Positions 24,264 to 35,603 of a stretch of DNA of 64,000 nt are shown piece by piece. Below the pieces are notes generated by a model, which saw only the letters and a list, made by a program, of their open reading frames with translations, did no database searches and was not told the origin of the DNA. The stretch is from Dugong dugon. Its lineage: Eukaryota; Chordata; Mammalia; Sirenia; Dugongidae. A program made the position numbers and the translations under genes. The stretch lies in contig CM057460.1 of assembly GCA_030035585.1 (NCBI GenBank), positions 130,060,714-130,124,713 on the forward strand. The letters run 5' to 3'. The stretch's first letter is position 1. Every line of letters starts with the position of its first letter.

Positions 24264-24469
24264 CAACCAGTGACAGCCGAGTTAATTCTGACTCATGACA
24301 GCCCCATCTGTGTCAGAGTAGAACTGTGCTCTATAGGGTTTTCAATGGCTGGTGTTTTGGAAATAGATCACCAGGCCTTTCTTCCAAGGCACCTCTGGGT
24401 GGACTTGAACCACCAACCTTTTGGTTAGCAGCCAAGTGCGTTACCTGTTTGCGCCACCTAGGGACTCCT
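24264..24469 (-). mobile_element. AfroSINE, diverged variant
   Basis: Plus strand has GAGTTAATTCTGACTCATGA, then ATAGATCACCAGGCCTTTCTTCC and GCGCCACCTAGGGACTCC. The middle differs from the standard body and resembles the variants at 4008-4215 and 58740-58870. Confidence 0.85.
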
Positions 24470-24484
24470 CATTTGCTATTCCAA

Positions 24485-24663
24485 AAACCAAAACCACTGC
24501 CAAGTTGATTCCAACTCATAGTGACCCCACAGGGTTTCTAAGGCTGTAAATCTTTACAGAAGCAGACTGCCACATCTTTCTCCCAAGGAGCGGCTGGTGG
24601 GTTCGAACTGGTGATCTTTTGGCCAGCAGCCAAGCACTTTAACCACCGCACCACCAGGGCTCC
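24485..24663 (-). mobile_element. AfroSINE
   Basis: Near complete, same orientation as its neighbour, ending CACCACCAGGGCTCC (plus). It lies 56 bp from the candidate exon at 24720. Confidence 0.92.
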
Positions 24664-24719
24664 TTCCTCACTTACTATAGTTAAGTACAAATTTGGCTTT
24701 AAGGTTTCCAATAACTAAC

Positions 24720-24902
24720 CTGGAAAGATAAAAAGGAGGGTCAATTATAAAACTTAAAATTCCATAAAGATCATAAATCACTCCTATTTTTGGTACCAAG
24801 AACAGACACTTCTCCCAGGGGGTCTTGGTAAAGAGGACATCATGTGATGTAATGACAAAATCCTCCACAAGAGTGAAATTTGCTTCATCAGGCTTGTCCA
24901 TG
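24720..24902 (-). other. Candidate unlisted cassette exon in DTWD2 intron 1
   Basis: Minus strand: a pyrimidine-rich acceptor (TTTTATGCTCTCAG) precedes a 183-bp open segment that ends in a donor (TTTCCAG|GTTAGT). It sits inside a 390-nt open frame (24668-25057). The phase is symmetric: it needs two bases from an upstream exon and leaves AG to pair with the C that opens exon 2, so inclusion would add 61 residues and keep the frame. The peptide contains EANFTLVEDFVITSHDV and a hydrophobic stretch near its end. I do not recognise it and do not recall such an exon in human DTWD2. It may be chance, an old transposon remnant, or a lineage-specific exon. Confidence 0.25.
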
Positions 24903-26279
24903 CTGAGAGCATAAAACCAAAAGGTAATCGGAAAAAGCAATATTTCAAACGGCAATACAACATGGATAGATAACCAGATTTCCACTGATCTAACCTGATC
25001 CAAAGATATAGTTTTAGGTTTCTGGAAGAACAGACAAACCGCATGTTCTTCAAGCAATTTTCCATGAATTTTATTTCTCTTAGTCTATTGACTATTCCTT
25101 CCTGAATATTGTTTGAATTCCTATACTATATTAATCCTTAACGTCTACCATATTTACTTAATGCACACTCAGAAAATAAAATGAAACATGAGAAAGTTTT
25201 TTAAACTTAAAAGATTTACAACTGAGTTGGTGAATCAAGGAAAATATCAGAAATGATAAATAATACACAGTAGTATCTATGTGTACAAATAAATGCACGT
25301 ACAGAGAGAGAAAAAGAAATGATTAAGGGAAGTAAAGACAGAGCAAGTCTAACAAGAAGCCAGGACTTGAGAGAGGAGTTTCAAAAAATGGACTTTGGAC
25401 TTAGGCCTGCAGAAAAGAGTTGGGAAAACATATTAAATAGTGACTGTAAGCTTCATACATAAAAGAATAAATTAGTCTGTATTGTGTACGATAGTTTGGT
25501 TAGCATAGAGAGTTGAAGTAAAGGAGTAGTGAGAAGATAATTTGGAAAAGAAAGATTAAGGACAGCATGGAATATCACACTATGGAATTTGAAATTTTTT
25601 TACTGAAGGTGGAGGATGCTTTTTAAATATATGGGTGCGAAATTTTTCAATTTATTTTCAAAAATTAGAAGTAGCCAAAATCTACATCTATATTATAGCA
25701 TGAATCTACTATCCCAATGTCAAAGTTACCATTGTATTTTTGCAAATACATCCCAGCTTTGACTAGTTTATAGTCAATAAATTTACACTATAAGTAGCCT
25801 AATTCAGTTACATAGGAGTATATTTTAAATTATTTAAGAAAGAAAACCAGGAAATTGTCTTCTTCAAAGATGATTAAGATAGTTTTCTATGGCCATAGTG
25901 TGGGCACCTGGTTACCTACAACAATTTTGGTCATTATCAATGAAGGGTATTTCTTCATGTCTTAGTATAAAACCAAAATTAATTTCTGAGGAAAAAACTG
26001 CCTTAGCCCATAATGATTCCCTCTTGTGATGAAGAGTCAAAATGTAGTGGCCTTCAGCTCAGGTTATTAACTAAATAGCTATAACAATATCAAACAAAAC
26101 AAAAATGAAGGGGAAAAAAGCATTTTAGGGGATTAAGAGGATCACAGCAAAATGGCAAAACGGTCAACTTACTAGTGAAGTAACAATTTTAAATTTGCAA
26201 GCACTTAATTTTTGCCTTATATATTCTGAGTGTCTGGCAATATGCTATTGGGTTCTGAAGCAAAGTCATGCCATCTAAA
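24903..26279. other. Unique intronic sequence
   Basis: AT-rich, no recognised transposons. It includes the pyrimidine tract before the candidate exon. Confidence 0.45.
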
Positions 26280-26885
26280 GCAGGAAACTATTCACAATTT
26301 AAAAAGCAGCTACTGGGCCCTAACAGAGGCTGAATGCCTGACCATGAAACACCAAATGACTGTGCAACTAACGAGTCATAAAGTTGAGTAGGCATAGCAG
26401 CAATTCATCATATGACTGAAATAATATAGATCTTGGAAAGCTAAAGGAAGTCACAAGAACAGGAGGCCTAGACCTCTATGCCACCTATTCTAGTATACTA
26501 ATGCTACTCCCTCACTTCACAGTTATGGCCTCTGAAGGAGTTTCCTATGACCAGCTGACAAAAGAGGAAAGCACTTGGGCCTAAGTAAGCTGAAAATGAA
26601 CGGCTGCCACATTACAACCTCACTCGTGGGTAGCTTTGAAGAACAATGGTGAGGGGAAATCCTCCCCATGTGCAGAGCTTCGAACAGTTCACGCGGTTAT
26701 CAACTTTGTTTGTGGGAGATGTCAGATCTAAGAATATACTCGAACGTCTGGACAGTGGTGAATGGCTTGGCTGGTTGGCCAGAAAACTGGAAGGAGCAAG
26801 ACTGGAAGATCAGAAATATTAGGATGGAAAAACAGGCAAATGGGTAGACTTATGAGACTGGACAGATGTAAAATGGCAGATGTAA
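26280..26885 (+). pseudogene. ERV-L/MaLR internal fossil (RNase H-like region)
   Basis: Several short stretches in different frames read like the tether/RNase H part of an ERV-L pol gene (for example around 26300-26350 and 26640-26800). Stops and shifts fall throughout. No LTR flanks it and no neighbouring pol segment is visible, so this is an isolated, very old piece. Assigned from remembered family similarity. Confidence 0.45.
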
Positions 26886-27507
26886 ATCCAAATTTAACAG
26901 TAATTAAGTTAAACAAATAAATTAATGAACTAATGTAAATGAAGAACACCATAAGCCAACTACACCTAACAGACATCTACAGAACATGCCACTCAACAGC
27001 AGAATAGATACTTTTTTCAAGTGCAAATGGAACATTCTCTACGACCACACAATGTGGCAGAACACAAGCCTTAATAAATTTTAAAAGACTGAACACATAC
27101 AAAATAGGTTCTCCGACCAAAATGAAATGAGAGACCAATTAACACAGAAAATTTTGGAAACTCACAAATCTGTGAACAGCACACTCCTAAATAACCAATG
27201 GTTCAAAGAAGAAATCAAATGGGGAATTAAAAACAGACTTTGAGATGAATAAAAACAAAGACACAACCTACCAAAACTTAATGAAATGCAGCAGTATTTA
27301 GAGGAAAATTTATAGCTGTAAATGCTTGTACTAAAAAAAAAAAAAAAGAAAGAAAGAAACTCAAATCAATAACCTAACCTTTCACTTTAAGAACCTAGAG
27401 AAAGAAAAGCAAACTAAAGCCAAAACAAGACTTCAGAAGGAAACAGTAAGAGCTGCCTTTTCTGCAGAAATTCACAAGGTGATCCTAAAATTCATACGGA
27501 AATGCAA

Positions 27508-27652
27508 AACCCAAAACTTGTTGCCGTGAAGTTGATTCCGACTCACAGTGACCCTACAGGACAGAGCAGGACTGCCCCACAGGTTTTCCAAGGAGCAGCT
27601 CATGGATTCAAACTGCCGACCTTTTGGTTAGCAGCCAAATGCTCAACCACTA
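27508..27652 (-). mobile_element. AfroSINE
   Basis: Plus strand runs from TTGTTGCCGTGAAGTTGATT to GGTTAGCAGCCAAATGC. The extreme head is missing. Nested in L1. Confidence 0.9.
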
Positions 27653-27954
27653 ATAGGCAAAACAATTTTGAAAAAGTTGCAGGACTCAAACTTTTCAATT
27701 TCAAAACGTACTACAAAGTTACAATAATCAAAACAGTGTTTTACAGACACAGGGATAAACATACAGGTCAATGAGATACAACTGAAAGTCTAGAAATAAA
27801 CCCTTACATTTATGGTGTAATTAATTTTTGACAAGGGTGCCAATGGGGAATGAAATACCACCTCATCACATGCACTAGGATGGCTATAATAAAAAAATTT
27901 TTTTTTAATTTTTTAAACAAAAAATAACAAGTATGGGTGAGGATATGGAGAAAT

Positions 27955-28335
27955 TTGTTGTTGTTAGGTGCCATCAAGTCAATTCTGACTCATAGCGACC
28001 CTATGCACAACAGAAGGAAACACTGCCTGGTCCTGCGCCATCCTCACACTCATTGCTATGCTTGAGCCCACTGTTGCAACCACTGTGTCAACCCATCTCA
28101 TTCAGGGTCGTCTTCTTTTTCGCTGACCCTCTACTTTGCCAAGCATGATGTCCTTCTCCAGGGACTGATCCCTCCTGATAATACGTCTAAGATACGTGAG
28201 ACATAGTCTCGCCATCCTTGCTTCTAAGGGGCATTCTGGTTGTACTTCTTCCAAGACAGATTTGTTCATTCCTTTGGCAGTCCATGGTATATTCAATATT
28301 CTTCACCAACACCACAATTCAAAGGCATCAAATCA
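27955..28335 (-). mobile_element. RTE 3' end fragment
   Basis: Plus strand opens TTGTTGTTAGGTGCCATCAA and continues through the RTE 3' UTR (ACTGCCTGGTCCTGCGCCAT; ACCCTCTACTTTGCCAAGC). 5'-truncated, nested in L1. Confidence 0.88.
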
Positions 28336-29035
28336 GATTCTTCATATATTCCAGGTGGGAAAGCAAAACGGTGTAGCTACTTTGGAAAACAGTTTGGCAG
28401 TTCCTCAAAAAGTTAAGCATAGAGTTACCATATAACTCAGTAATTCCATTCCTAGGTAAGTAGCCTAGAGAATTGCAAACATGTCCACATAAAAACTTGT
28501 AAACAAATGTCGATAGCTGCATTAGTCACAATAGCAAAAAAAAGCAGAAACAAACCAAATGTCCATTAACTGATAAATGAATAAATAAATGAGGTATATC
28601 CATACAATGAGATATTATTAGCCACAAAAAAGGAATGAAGTTCAGCAAAAACAAAAACAAATTATGGAAAAAAAAAGAATGAAGCACTGACGCATGCTAT
28701 GACAGGGATGGACCTTGAGAACATTATGTTAAGTGAGAGAAGTTATACACAAAAGGTCTCATGTTGTATGATTTCATATATGAAATGTCAAGAATAGGCA
28801 AATCCAAAGAGACAAAGAATATTAGTAGTTTACAGAGGTTGATGGCACCAATGAGTGGGGAGTGACAACTAATGGGTACAGGTTTTCTTTTTGGGGTGAT
28901 GAAAACTTTCTGAAATTAGTAGTGATGGTTGCACAACTCCCAATATTTACTTTAAAAGATAAATTTTATGGTACGTGAATTATATCTTAATAAAGCAATT
29001 ATTTTCAAAAATGTAACATTCAGTGGAAAAAAAAT

Positions 29036-29120
29036 TACCTAATTAGTAAGGGAGGTGCAAACTAAAACCATCATGAGACACCACTGTATACCCACCAAAC
29101 TGCAAAAACTTAAAAATTCT
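29036..29120 (+). mobile_element. Short L1 fragment
   Basis: GCAAACTAAAACCATCATGA and CCACCAAACTGCAAAAAC are typical ORF2 C-terminal-region phrases. Confidence 0.55.
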
Positions 29121-29299
29121 TAGAAAACAAATTAAGAAAGGATTGAAATGCAGATTCTTTTTCACATTTGCTGAATTTCACTGAATGTATATTTGTCTAC
29201 ATTTAATACCAAATAAAAAATCTTAGAGTGCTAAAATAAGAATGATTCTAATTATCAAATAATTAACATTTAAAGATTTACTCTTCACTAAACCTAAAC

Positions 29300-29905
29300 A
29301 GAGGCAGTGGTGGTTCAGTCGTAGAATTCTCACCTTCCATGCAGAAGAGTCAGGTTCAATTTCTGGCAAATGCACCTCAAGCACAGCCACCCTCATCTGT
29401 CAGTGGAGGCTTGCATGTTAATATGATGTTGAACATGTTTCAGAGGAGCTTCCAGACTAAGACAGACTAGAAAGAAAGGCCTGGTGATCTATTTTCAAAA
29501 ATCAGCCAATGAATCACAACGGTCTGATCCCTTTGTGCACAGAGCTAACATGCGTCAAGGCTGACTCAACAGTAGCTAATAACCACAACATACATAAAGA
29601 AAGGTCTGATGATCTATTCCAAAAATTAATCAGTGAAAACCTTATGGATGACAACACAACACTGTCCAATTTGCTTGCTTTGGACACATCATCAGGAGGG
29701 ATCAATTCCCTTCAGCTGGAGGAAGACATCATGTTTGGTAGAGGGCCAGCAAGGGCAAGGGAAACCCTTGGTGAGCTGGATTGGCATGACAGCCTCAGAG
29801 ATGGACCCGAACATGCCAGCGATCATGAGGCTGATGCAAGACCTAGCAATGTTTCATTCTGTTGTACCTGAAGTCAGAGTCACCAGGACAGCAGCTAGCT
29901 AGCTA
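29300..29905 (+). mobile_element. tRNA-Gly-headed SINE with RTE-like body, followed by RTE 3' sequence
   Basis: 29303-29377 closely resembles tRNA-Gly (A box TGGTGGTTCAGTCG, B box GGTTCAATTTC). Next comes sequence matching the RTE 5' leader (GAGCTTCCAGACTAAGACAG) and then RTE 3' UTR (TTGGACACATCATCAGGAGG through GTTTCATTCTGTTGTACCTG). This suggests a SINE made of a tRNA head joined to RTE ends, with a longer RTE 3' part or a second partial copy. A 120-codon open frame (29509-29871) is probably incidental. Confidence 0.8.
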
Positions 29906-29924
29906 TCTTCTTGTTGTTAGGTGC

Positions 29925-30484
29925 TGTCTTAGGCTGGGCTCTCTAGAGAAACAAAACCAGTAAAGCATACATATATATACAGAGAGAGATTTATATCAAG
30001 GAAATAGCTCACGTGGTTGTAGAGGTTGGAACATTCAAAGTCTGTGGGTCAGCATAGAGGCTTCTCCTGATTCATGTAGCCACAGAGGCTGGTGAACCCA
30101 AGACTGGCAGTCAGACGGTAGGGTTCTGGTTCACAGGCTGCAAACACTGACGATCCCAAGATCGGAATGCAAGATGGCTGGTAAGCTTCTAGCTCAAGTC
30201 CTAAGAACCAGAGGTCGGATGAACAGGAGCCAGCTGCAGGATCCAGAGTGAGCAACAGTCCGTGAGCCTTGCCAGAAAGCCTACCTATACTGGATGCAGG
30301 CCACACCTATACTGGATGCAGGTCACACCTCCAAGGAAAACTCCCTTTCGACTTATTGGCTACTCACAGCAGATCCAACCGTGGAGGTGATCACATCATC
30401 ACACAATTGCCAAACTACATCATAACTGCCAAACCAGTGAGAATCATGGCCCAGCCAAGCTGACACACAACCTTAATGATCACA
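29925..30484 (-). mobile_element. Solo ERV-L LTR with 5-bp TSD
   Basis: Plus strand starts TGTCTTAGGCTGGGCTCTCT and ends AACCTTAATGATCACA, with TG…CA ends. It is flanked by GGTGC (29920-29924) and GATGC (30485-30489), a 5-bp duplication with one change, as expected for ERV-L. The same family as the LTRs of the provirus at 39252-44160, but without their 124-bp internal duplication. Confidence 0.92.
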
Positions 30485-30804
30485 GATGCTGTCGAGTTGA
30501 TTCAGACTCATAGCAACCTCATGTACAACAGAAGGAAACACTGTCCAGTCCTCAGCCATCCTCATAATCGTGCTATACTTGAGCCCACTGTTGTAACCAC
30601 TGTGTAAATCCATCTCGGTGAGGGTCGTCCTCTTTTTTGTTGACCCTCTACTTTACCAAGCATGACGTCCTTCTCCAAGGATTGGTCCCTCCTAATAACA
30701 TGTCCAAAGTACATGATACAAAGTCTCAACATCCTCGCTTATAAGCAGCATTCTGGCTGTGCTTCTTCCAAGACAGATTTGTTCATTCTTCTGGAAATCC
30801 ACGG

Positions 30805-31287
30805 TGTCTTAGTCATCTAGTGCTGCTATTAACAAAAATACCACAAGTTGATGGCTTTAACAAACAGAAATTTATTTCTTCACAGTAAAGTAGGCTAAAA
30901 GTCCAAATTCAGGGCGTCAGCTCCAGGGGAAGTCTTTCTCTCTCTGTCAGCCTTCTCATCAATGTTCCCCCGGACTAGGAGATTCTCCACACAGGGACCC
31001 CAGGTCCAAAGGACATGCTCTGCTCCTGGCACTGCTTTCTTGGTGGTATGAGGCCCCCCTGTCTCTCTGCTCACTTCTCTCTTTTATATCCCAAGAGACT
31101 GCTTCAGGACACAATTCAATCTTGTAGATTGAGTCGTGCCTTATTAACACAACTGCCACCCATCCTCCCTCATTAACATCACAGAGGCAGGATTTACAAT
31201 ATATAGGAAAATCACACAATACCAGGAATCATGGCCCAGCCAAACTGACACGCACATTTTGCGGGGGACATAATTCAATCCATGACA
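30805..31287 (-). mobile_element. Solo LTR (same family as 9357-9864)
   Basis: Plus strand starts TGTCTTAGTCATCTAGTGCT and ends TCAATCCATGACA, the reverse complement of the ends at 9357-9864. Flanks CACGG and CGTGG are compatible with a decayed 5-bp duplication of CATGG. Nested in RTE. Confidence 0.85.
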
Positions 31288-31650
31288 CGTGGTATATTCA
31301 ATATTCTTTGCCAATACCATACTTAAAAGGCATCAATTCTTCTTCAGTCTTCCTTATTCATCGTACGCATATGAGGCGACTAAAAATATCATGGTTTGGG
31401 TCAGGCGCACCTTACTCCTCAAAGTGACATGTTTGCTTTTGAACAGTTTAAAAAGGTCTTTTGCAGGAGATTTGCCCAATGCAATGCATCATTTGATTTC
31501 TTGACTTCTGCTTCCACAGGCGCTAACTGTGGATTCAGTATTTTCTCTCTTTATCATGATGTTGCTTATTGGCCCAGTTATGAGGATTTTTATTTCTTTA
31601 CATTGAAGTGTAATCCGTACTGAAGGCTGTAGTCTTTGATTTTTATCAAA

Positions 31651-31939
31651 GACTAAGTACAGACATCTAACTATACCTAAAACGAATTAGATTCAGGCAA
31701 GAGCTGTGCTGCATCCAAGTCAATGTCAGCGTCTTCAATCTAGACTAAAACTTTCACCACTGATAATATAATCTACCTATATCCTATTTCAGGACTATCA
31801 TTAAGAAAGGAGAGAAAGGGGAGGAAAGCTGCTTATTTTCCTGAATCATATATAAAAACTTTATGCCAGAAAAACATAAAAGCCAATATTCTGACAAAAG
31901 CATGAATAATCATTTTATTACAATAAAAGTTAAGCTATA
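31651..31939. other. Unique intronic sequence
   Basis: No recognised repeat or exon between the RTE and the L1. Confidence 0.5.
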
Positions 31940-32804
31940 CATCTGGGGTCTTAAAAGCCTGTGAGCAGCCATCTAAGATACTCCACTGGTCTCACCCCTT
32001 CGGGAACAAGGCAGAATGAAGAGAATAGGATACAAGGAAAAGATTAGTCCAAAGAACTAATGGACCACAACTACCACGGCCTCCACCAGACTGAGTCCAG
32101 TACAGCTAGATGGTGCCCGGCTACCACAACTAACTGCTCTGACCAGGGTCACAACAGAGGGTTCTGAACTGAGCTGGAGAAGGATATAGAACAAAATTCT
32201 AACACACACAAAAAAGACCAGATTTACTGGCCTGAAAGAGACTGGACAAACCCCAAGAATATGGCCCCCAGACACCCTTGTAGCTCAGTGGTGAAGTAAC
32301 TTCCGAGGTTCACCGTTCAGCCAGGGATTGGACAGCCCCATAAAACAAAATGGGACTAATGATGCACAGCAGTCCAGGGACAAGGACTAGAAGGCAGAAG
32401 GGGACAGGAAAGCTGGTGATAGGGAACCCAAGGTTGAGTAAGGACAATGTTGACATGTAGTGGGGTTGTTAACCATTGTCATAGGGCAACATGTGTACTA
32501 ACTGTTTAATGAGAAACTATTTTGTTCTGTAAACCTTCATATAAAGTGAGAATAGCAGCACAACTGGAAGAACATAATCGATGTCACTGAATTGTACATG
32601 TAGAAATTTTGAAATGGTGTATCTTTGGCTATGTATATTTTCACCAAAAAAAAAAAAAAAAAGTCGAGAAGGGAGAGGGTGGACATGTCATGGGGTTGTT
32701 AAATCAATGTCATACAACAATATGTGTACTGACTGTTTAATGAGAAACTATTTGTTCTGTAAACCTTCACCTGAAGGATAATAAAAATAAATAAATAAAT
32801 AAAA
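31940..32804 (+). mobile_element. L1 3' UTR, 5' truncated, double-tailed
   Basis: Begins ATCTGGGGTCTTAAAAGCCT within the 3' UTR. The terminal segment occurs twice (32440-32540 and 32665-32790), separated by about 105 bp ending in an A17 run (32646-32662). The final tail is (AAAT)n. The same architecture occurs at 36540-37396. Confidence 0.88.
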
Positions 32805-33263
32805 GATACTGAAAATTTTGAATTGTCTTTTATCAAAAGATCATCATAAACTAAAATGATCAAAAGACTGAATACATTATGCAACAGAAAAATCAGGTAA
32901 AAATTGGTGCTTCTCTAACAGCCAACTTGACCTCATAGACATATATAGAATACTCCATCCAACAGCTACAAAGTACACATTCTTTTCCAATGCACATGGA
33001 ACATTCTCCAGAATAGACCACATCTTAGGCCACAGAGGAATCCTCAACAAGATCCAAAACGCTGAGATAATTCAAAGTATCTTCTCTGACCACAATGCCA
33101 ACAAGGTAGACATTAACAACAGAAAGAGCAAGGAAAAAAAATCAATTACATTGAAACTGAATAATAGCCTGCTTACACATCACTGGGTAATAGAAGAAAT
33201 CAGAGATGGAATCAAAAAATTCCTAGAATCAAATGAGAACGAAAACACATCATACCAAAACCT

Positions 33264-33572
33264 TTGGGACACAGCAAGGCAGTCCTCAGAGGACAATTTA
33301 TAGCAACAGATACACATATCAAAAAAGAAGAAAGGGACAAAATCAAAACATTAACTACAGAACTCAAACAAATAGAAAGAGAACAGCAAAAAAAGCCAAC
33401 AACCACCGGAAGAAAGGATGTAGTAAAGATCAAAGCAGAAATAAATGAAATAGAGAACAGAAAAACAATAGAAAGAATCAACAAAACCAAAAGTTGGTTC
33501 TCTGAAAGAATCAACAAAATCGACAAACCACTGGCCAGACTGACAAAGAAAAACAGGAGAGGACACAAATAA
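33264..33572 (+). pseudogene. L1 ORF2 fragment, endonuclease-RT linker
   Basis: A 102-codon open stretch reading RGQFIATDTHIKKEE to [10 protein letters not shown], the Lys/Glu-rich linker of L1 ORF2 between endonuclease and RT. It is in a different frame from the upstream endonuclease remains, so a frameshift lies near 33290. Confidence 0.8.
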
Positions 33573-33589
33573 CTCAAATAAGGAATGAA

Positions 33590-33778
33590 ATGGGGGACAT
33601 TACAACAGACTCAACTGAAATAAAAAGCATTATAAAAGAATATTATGAAAAACTATACTCCAACAAATTTGAAAACCTAGAGGAAATGGATAAATTTCTA
33701 GAAACACACGGCCGACCCAAACTACAACAAAGTGATGTTGAAAATCTGAACAGACCCATAACAACAGAAGAGATTTAA
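33590..33778 (+). pseudogene. L1 ORF2 fragment, start of RT domain
   Basis: 62 open codons with [19 protein letters not shown] and LEEMDKFLE, the ORF2 segment just before the RT core. Ended by a stop at 33776. The next RT portion (33920-34200) continues in other frames. Confidence 0.75.
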
Positions 33779-34309
33779 AAGGTAATAAAAAAAACTCCCA
33801 ACCAAAAAAAGCCCTGGCCCAGATGGCTTCACCGGAGAATTCTACAAAACATTTACAGAAGAGCTTGTACCAGGACTACTCAAGCTATTTCAGAGCATAA
33901 AAGAGGAAGCAACACTTCCAAATTCATTCCATGAAGCCAGCATAACCCTGATACCAAAACCAGGCAAAGACGTCACAAAAAAACAAAATTACAGACCAAT
34001 ATCTCTCCTGAATATAGATGCAAAACTTCTTAACAAAATTCTAGCCAATAGAATTCAGCATCATATCAAAAAAACAATACACCATGACCAAGTAGGATTC
34101 ATAGCAGGTATGCAAGGATGGTTAAACATTAGAAAATCAATCAATGTAATCCACCACATAAATAAAAGGAAAGAAAAGAATCACATGACCATCTCAATGC
34201 AAAAAAGGCATTTAACAAAGTCCAACACCCATTCCTGATAAAAACTATCAATAAAATAGGTATAGAAAGGAAACTACTCAACATGATAAAGGGCATCTAG
34301 GCAAAACCA

Positions 34310-35008
34310 ATGGCCAACATCATTCTTAACAGAGAGAGGCTGAAAACATTCCCCTTGAAAACAGCAACAAGACAAGGATGCCCTTTATCACCACTCCTAT
34401 TTAATATTGTGCTGGAAGTTCTAGCTAGAGCAATAAGCCAAGAAAAAGAAATAAAGGGCATCCAAATTGGTAATGAAGAAGTTAAACTGTCCCTGTTTGC
34501 AGATGATATGATACTATACATAGAAAACCCTAAAGACTCCACGAGAAATCTACTGAAACTAACAGAAAGATTCAGCAGAGTAGCAGGATACAAGATAAAC
34601 ATTCAAAAATCAGTTGGATTCCTATACACCAATAAGGAGAACGATGAAAAGGAAATCAGGAAAACAATACCATTTATAATAGCCCCTAAAAAGATAAAAT
34701 ACTTAGGAATAAATCTAACCAGGGATGTAAAAGACCTATACAAAGAAAACTACAAAACACTACTGCAAGAAACCCAAAGGGATCTACATAAATGGAAAAA
34801 CATACCACGCTCATGGGCAGGCAGACTCCTACCCAAAGCAATTTACAAATACAACGCAATCCCGATCCAAATACCAACATTCTTCAAAGAGATGGAAAAA
34901 CTAATCATTAACTTTATATGGAAAGGGAAGAAGCCCCGAATAAGTAAAGCACTATTGAAGAAGAAGAAAAATGTTAGAGGACTCACACTACCTGACTTCA
35001 GAACCTAA
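34310..35008 (+). pseudogene. L1 ORF2 reverse transcriptase core and thumb
   Basis: 232 open codons carrying [11 protein letters not shown] (residues 21-31) and the catalytic FADD (63-66), followed by the thumb region ([20 protein letters not shown]). The catalytic Asp pair is intact in this piece, but the earlier RT motifs are in other frames and a stop at 35006 separates it from the C-terminus, so no active protein can be made. Confidence 0.88.
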
Positions 35009-35603
35009 TATACAGCTATAGTAGTCAAAACAGCCTGGTACTGATACAGCAACAGATACATTGACTGATGGAACAGAATTGAGAACCCAGATGTAAATCC
35101 ATCCACCTACGGTCACCTGATCTTCGACAAGGGCCCAAAGTCCATCAAATGGAGAAAAGACAGTCTTTTTAACAAATGGTGCTGGCAAAACTGGATATCC
35201 ATCTGCAAAACAATGAAACAGGACCCATACTTCAGGCCATATACAAAAACTAATTCAAAATGGATCAAAGACCTAAATATAAAGCCAAAAAACTATGAAG
35301 TTCATAGAAGAAAAAACAGGACCAATGCTACAGGCCCTAATACATGGCATTAACAGGATACAAACCATAACCATCAATACACAAACCCCAACAGATAAGC
35401 TAGATAACTGGGATCTTCTAAAAATCAAACACCTATGCTCTTGAAAAGACTTCACCAAAAGAGTAAAAAGAGAACCTACAGACTGGGAAAAAATTTTTGG
35501 ACAGTACAGTTCAGACAAAGGTCTAATCTCCATAATCTACAAGAAAATCCAACACCTCTACAACAAAAAGACAAATAATCCTATTAAAAAATGGGCAAAG
35601 GAA

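Larger units (their letters stand above)
26930..29030 (+). mobile_element. Old L1 (ORF2 to 3' end), interrupted by a SINE and an RTE
   Basis: ORF2-like phrases run in order: ACAGCAGAATAGATAC near 26998, endonuclease-to-RT linker around 27100-27480, later RT at 27660-27940, C-terminal at 28340-28760, and a 3' UTR ending near 29020. Stops throughout. Insertions occupy 27508-27652 and 27955-28335. Confidence 0.8.
29912..31650 (-). mobile_element. RTE LINE copy split by two LTR insertions
   Basis: RTE segments lie at 29912-29924, 30485-30804 and 31288-31650, and join smoothly when the LTRs are removed (GGTGC|TGTCGAG; TCCACGG|TATATTC). The order is 3' terminus, 3' UTR, then ORF C-terminus, as in 20228-20900. 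Its 3' end faces the 3' end of the preceding plus-strand element. Confidence 0.87.

Noticed and set aside
29303-29377. Possible tRNA-Gly gene
   Set aside because: The tRNA-like region has mismatches in conserved positions and continues directly into RTE-like SINE body, so it is a SINE head.
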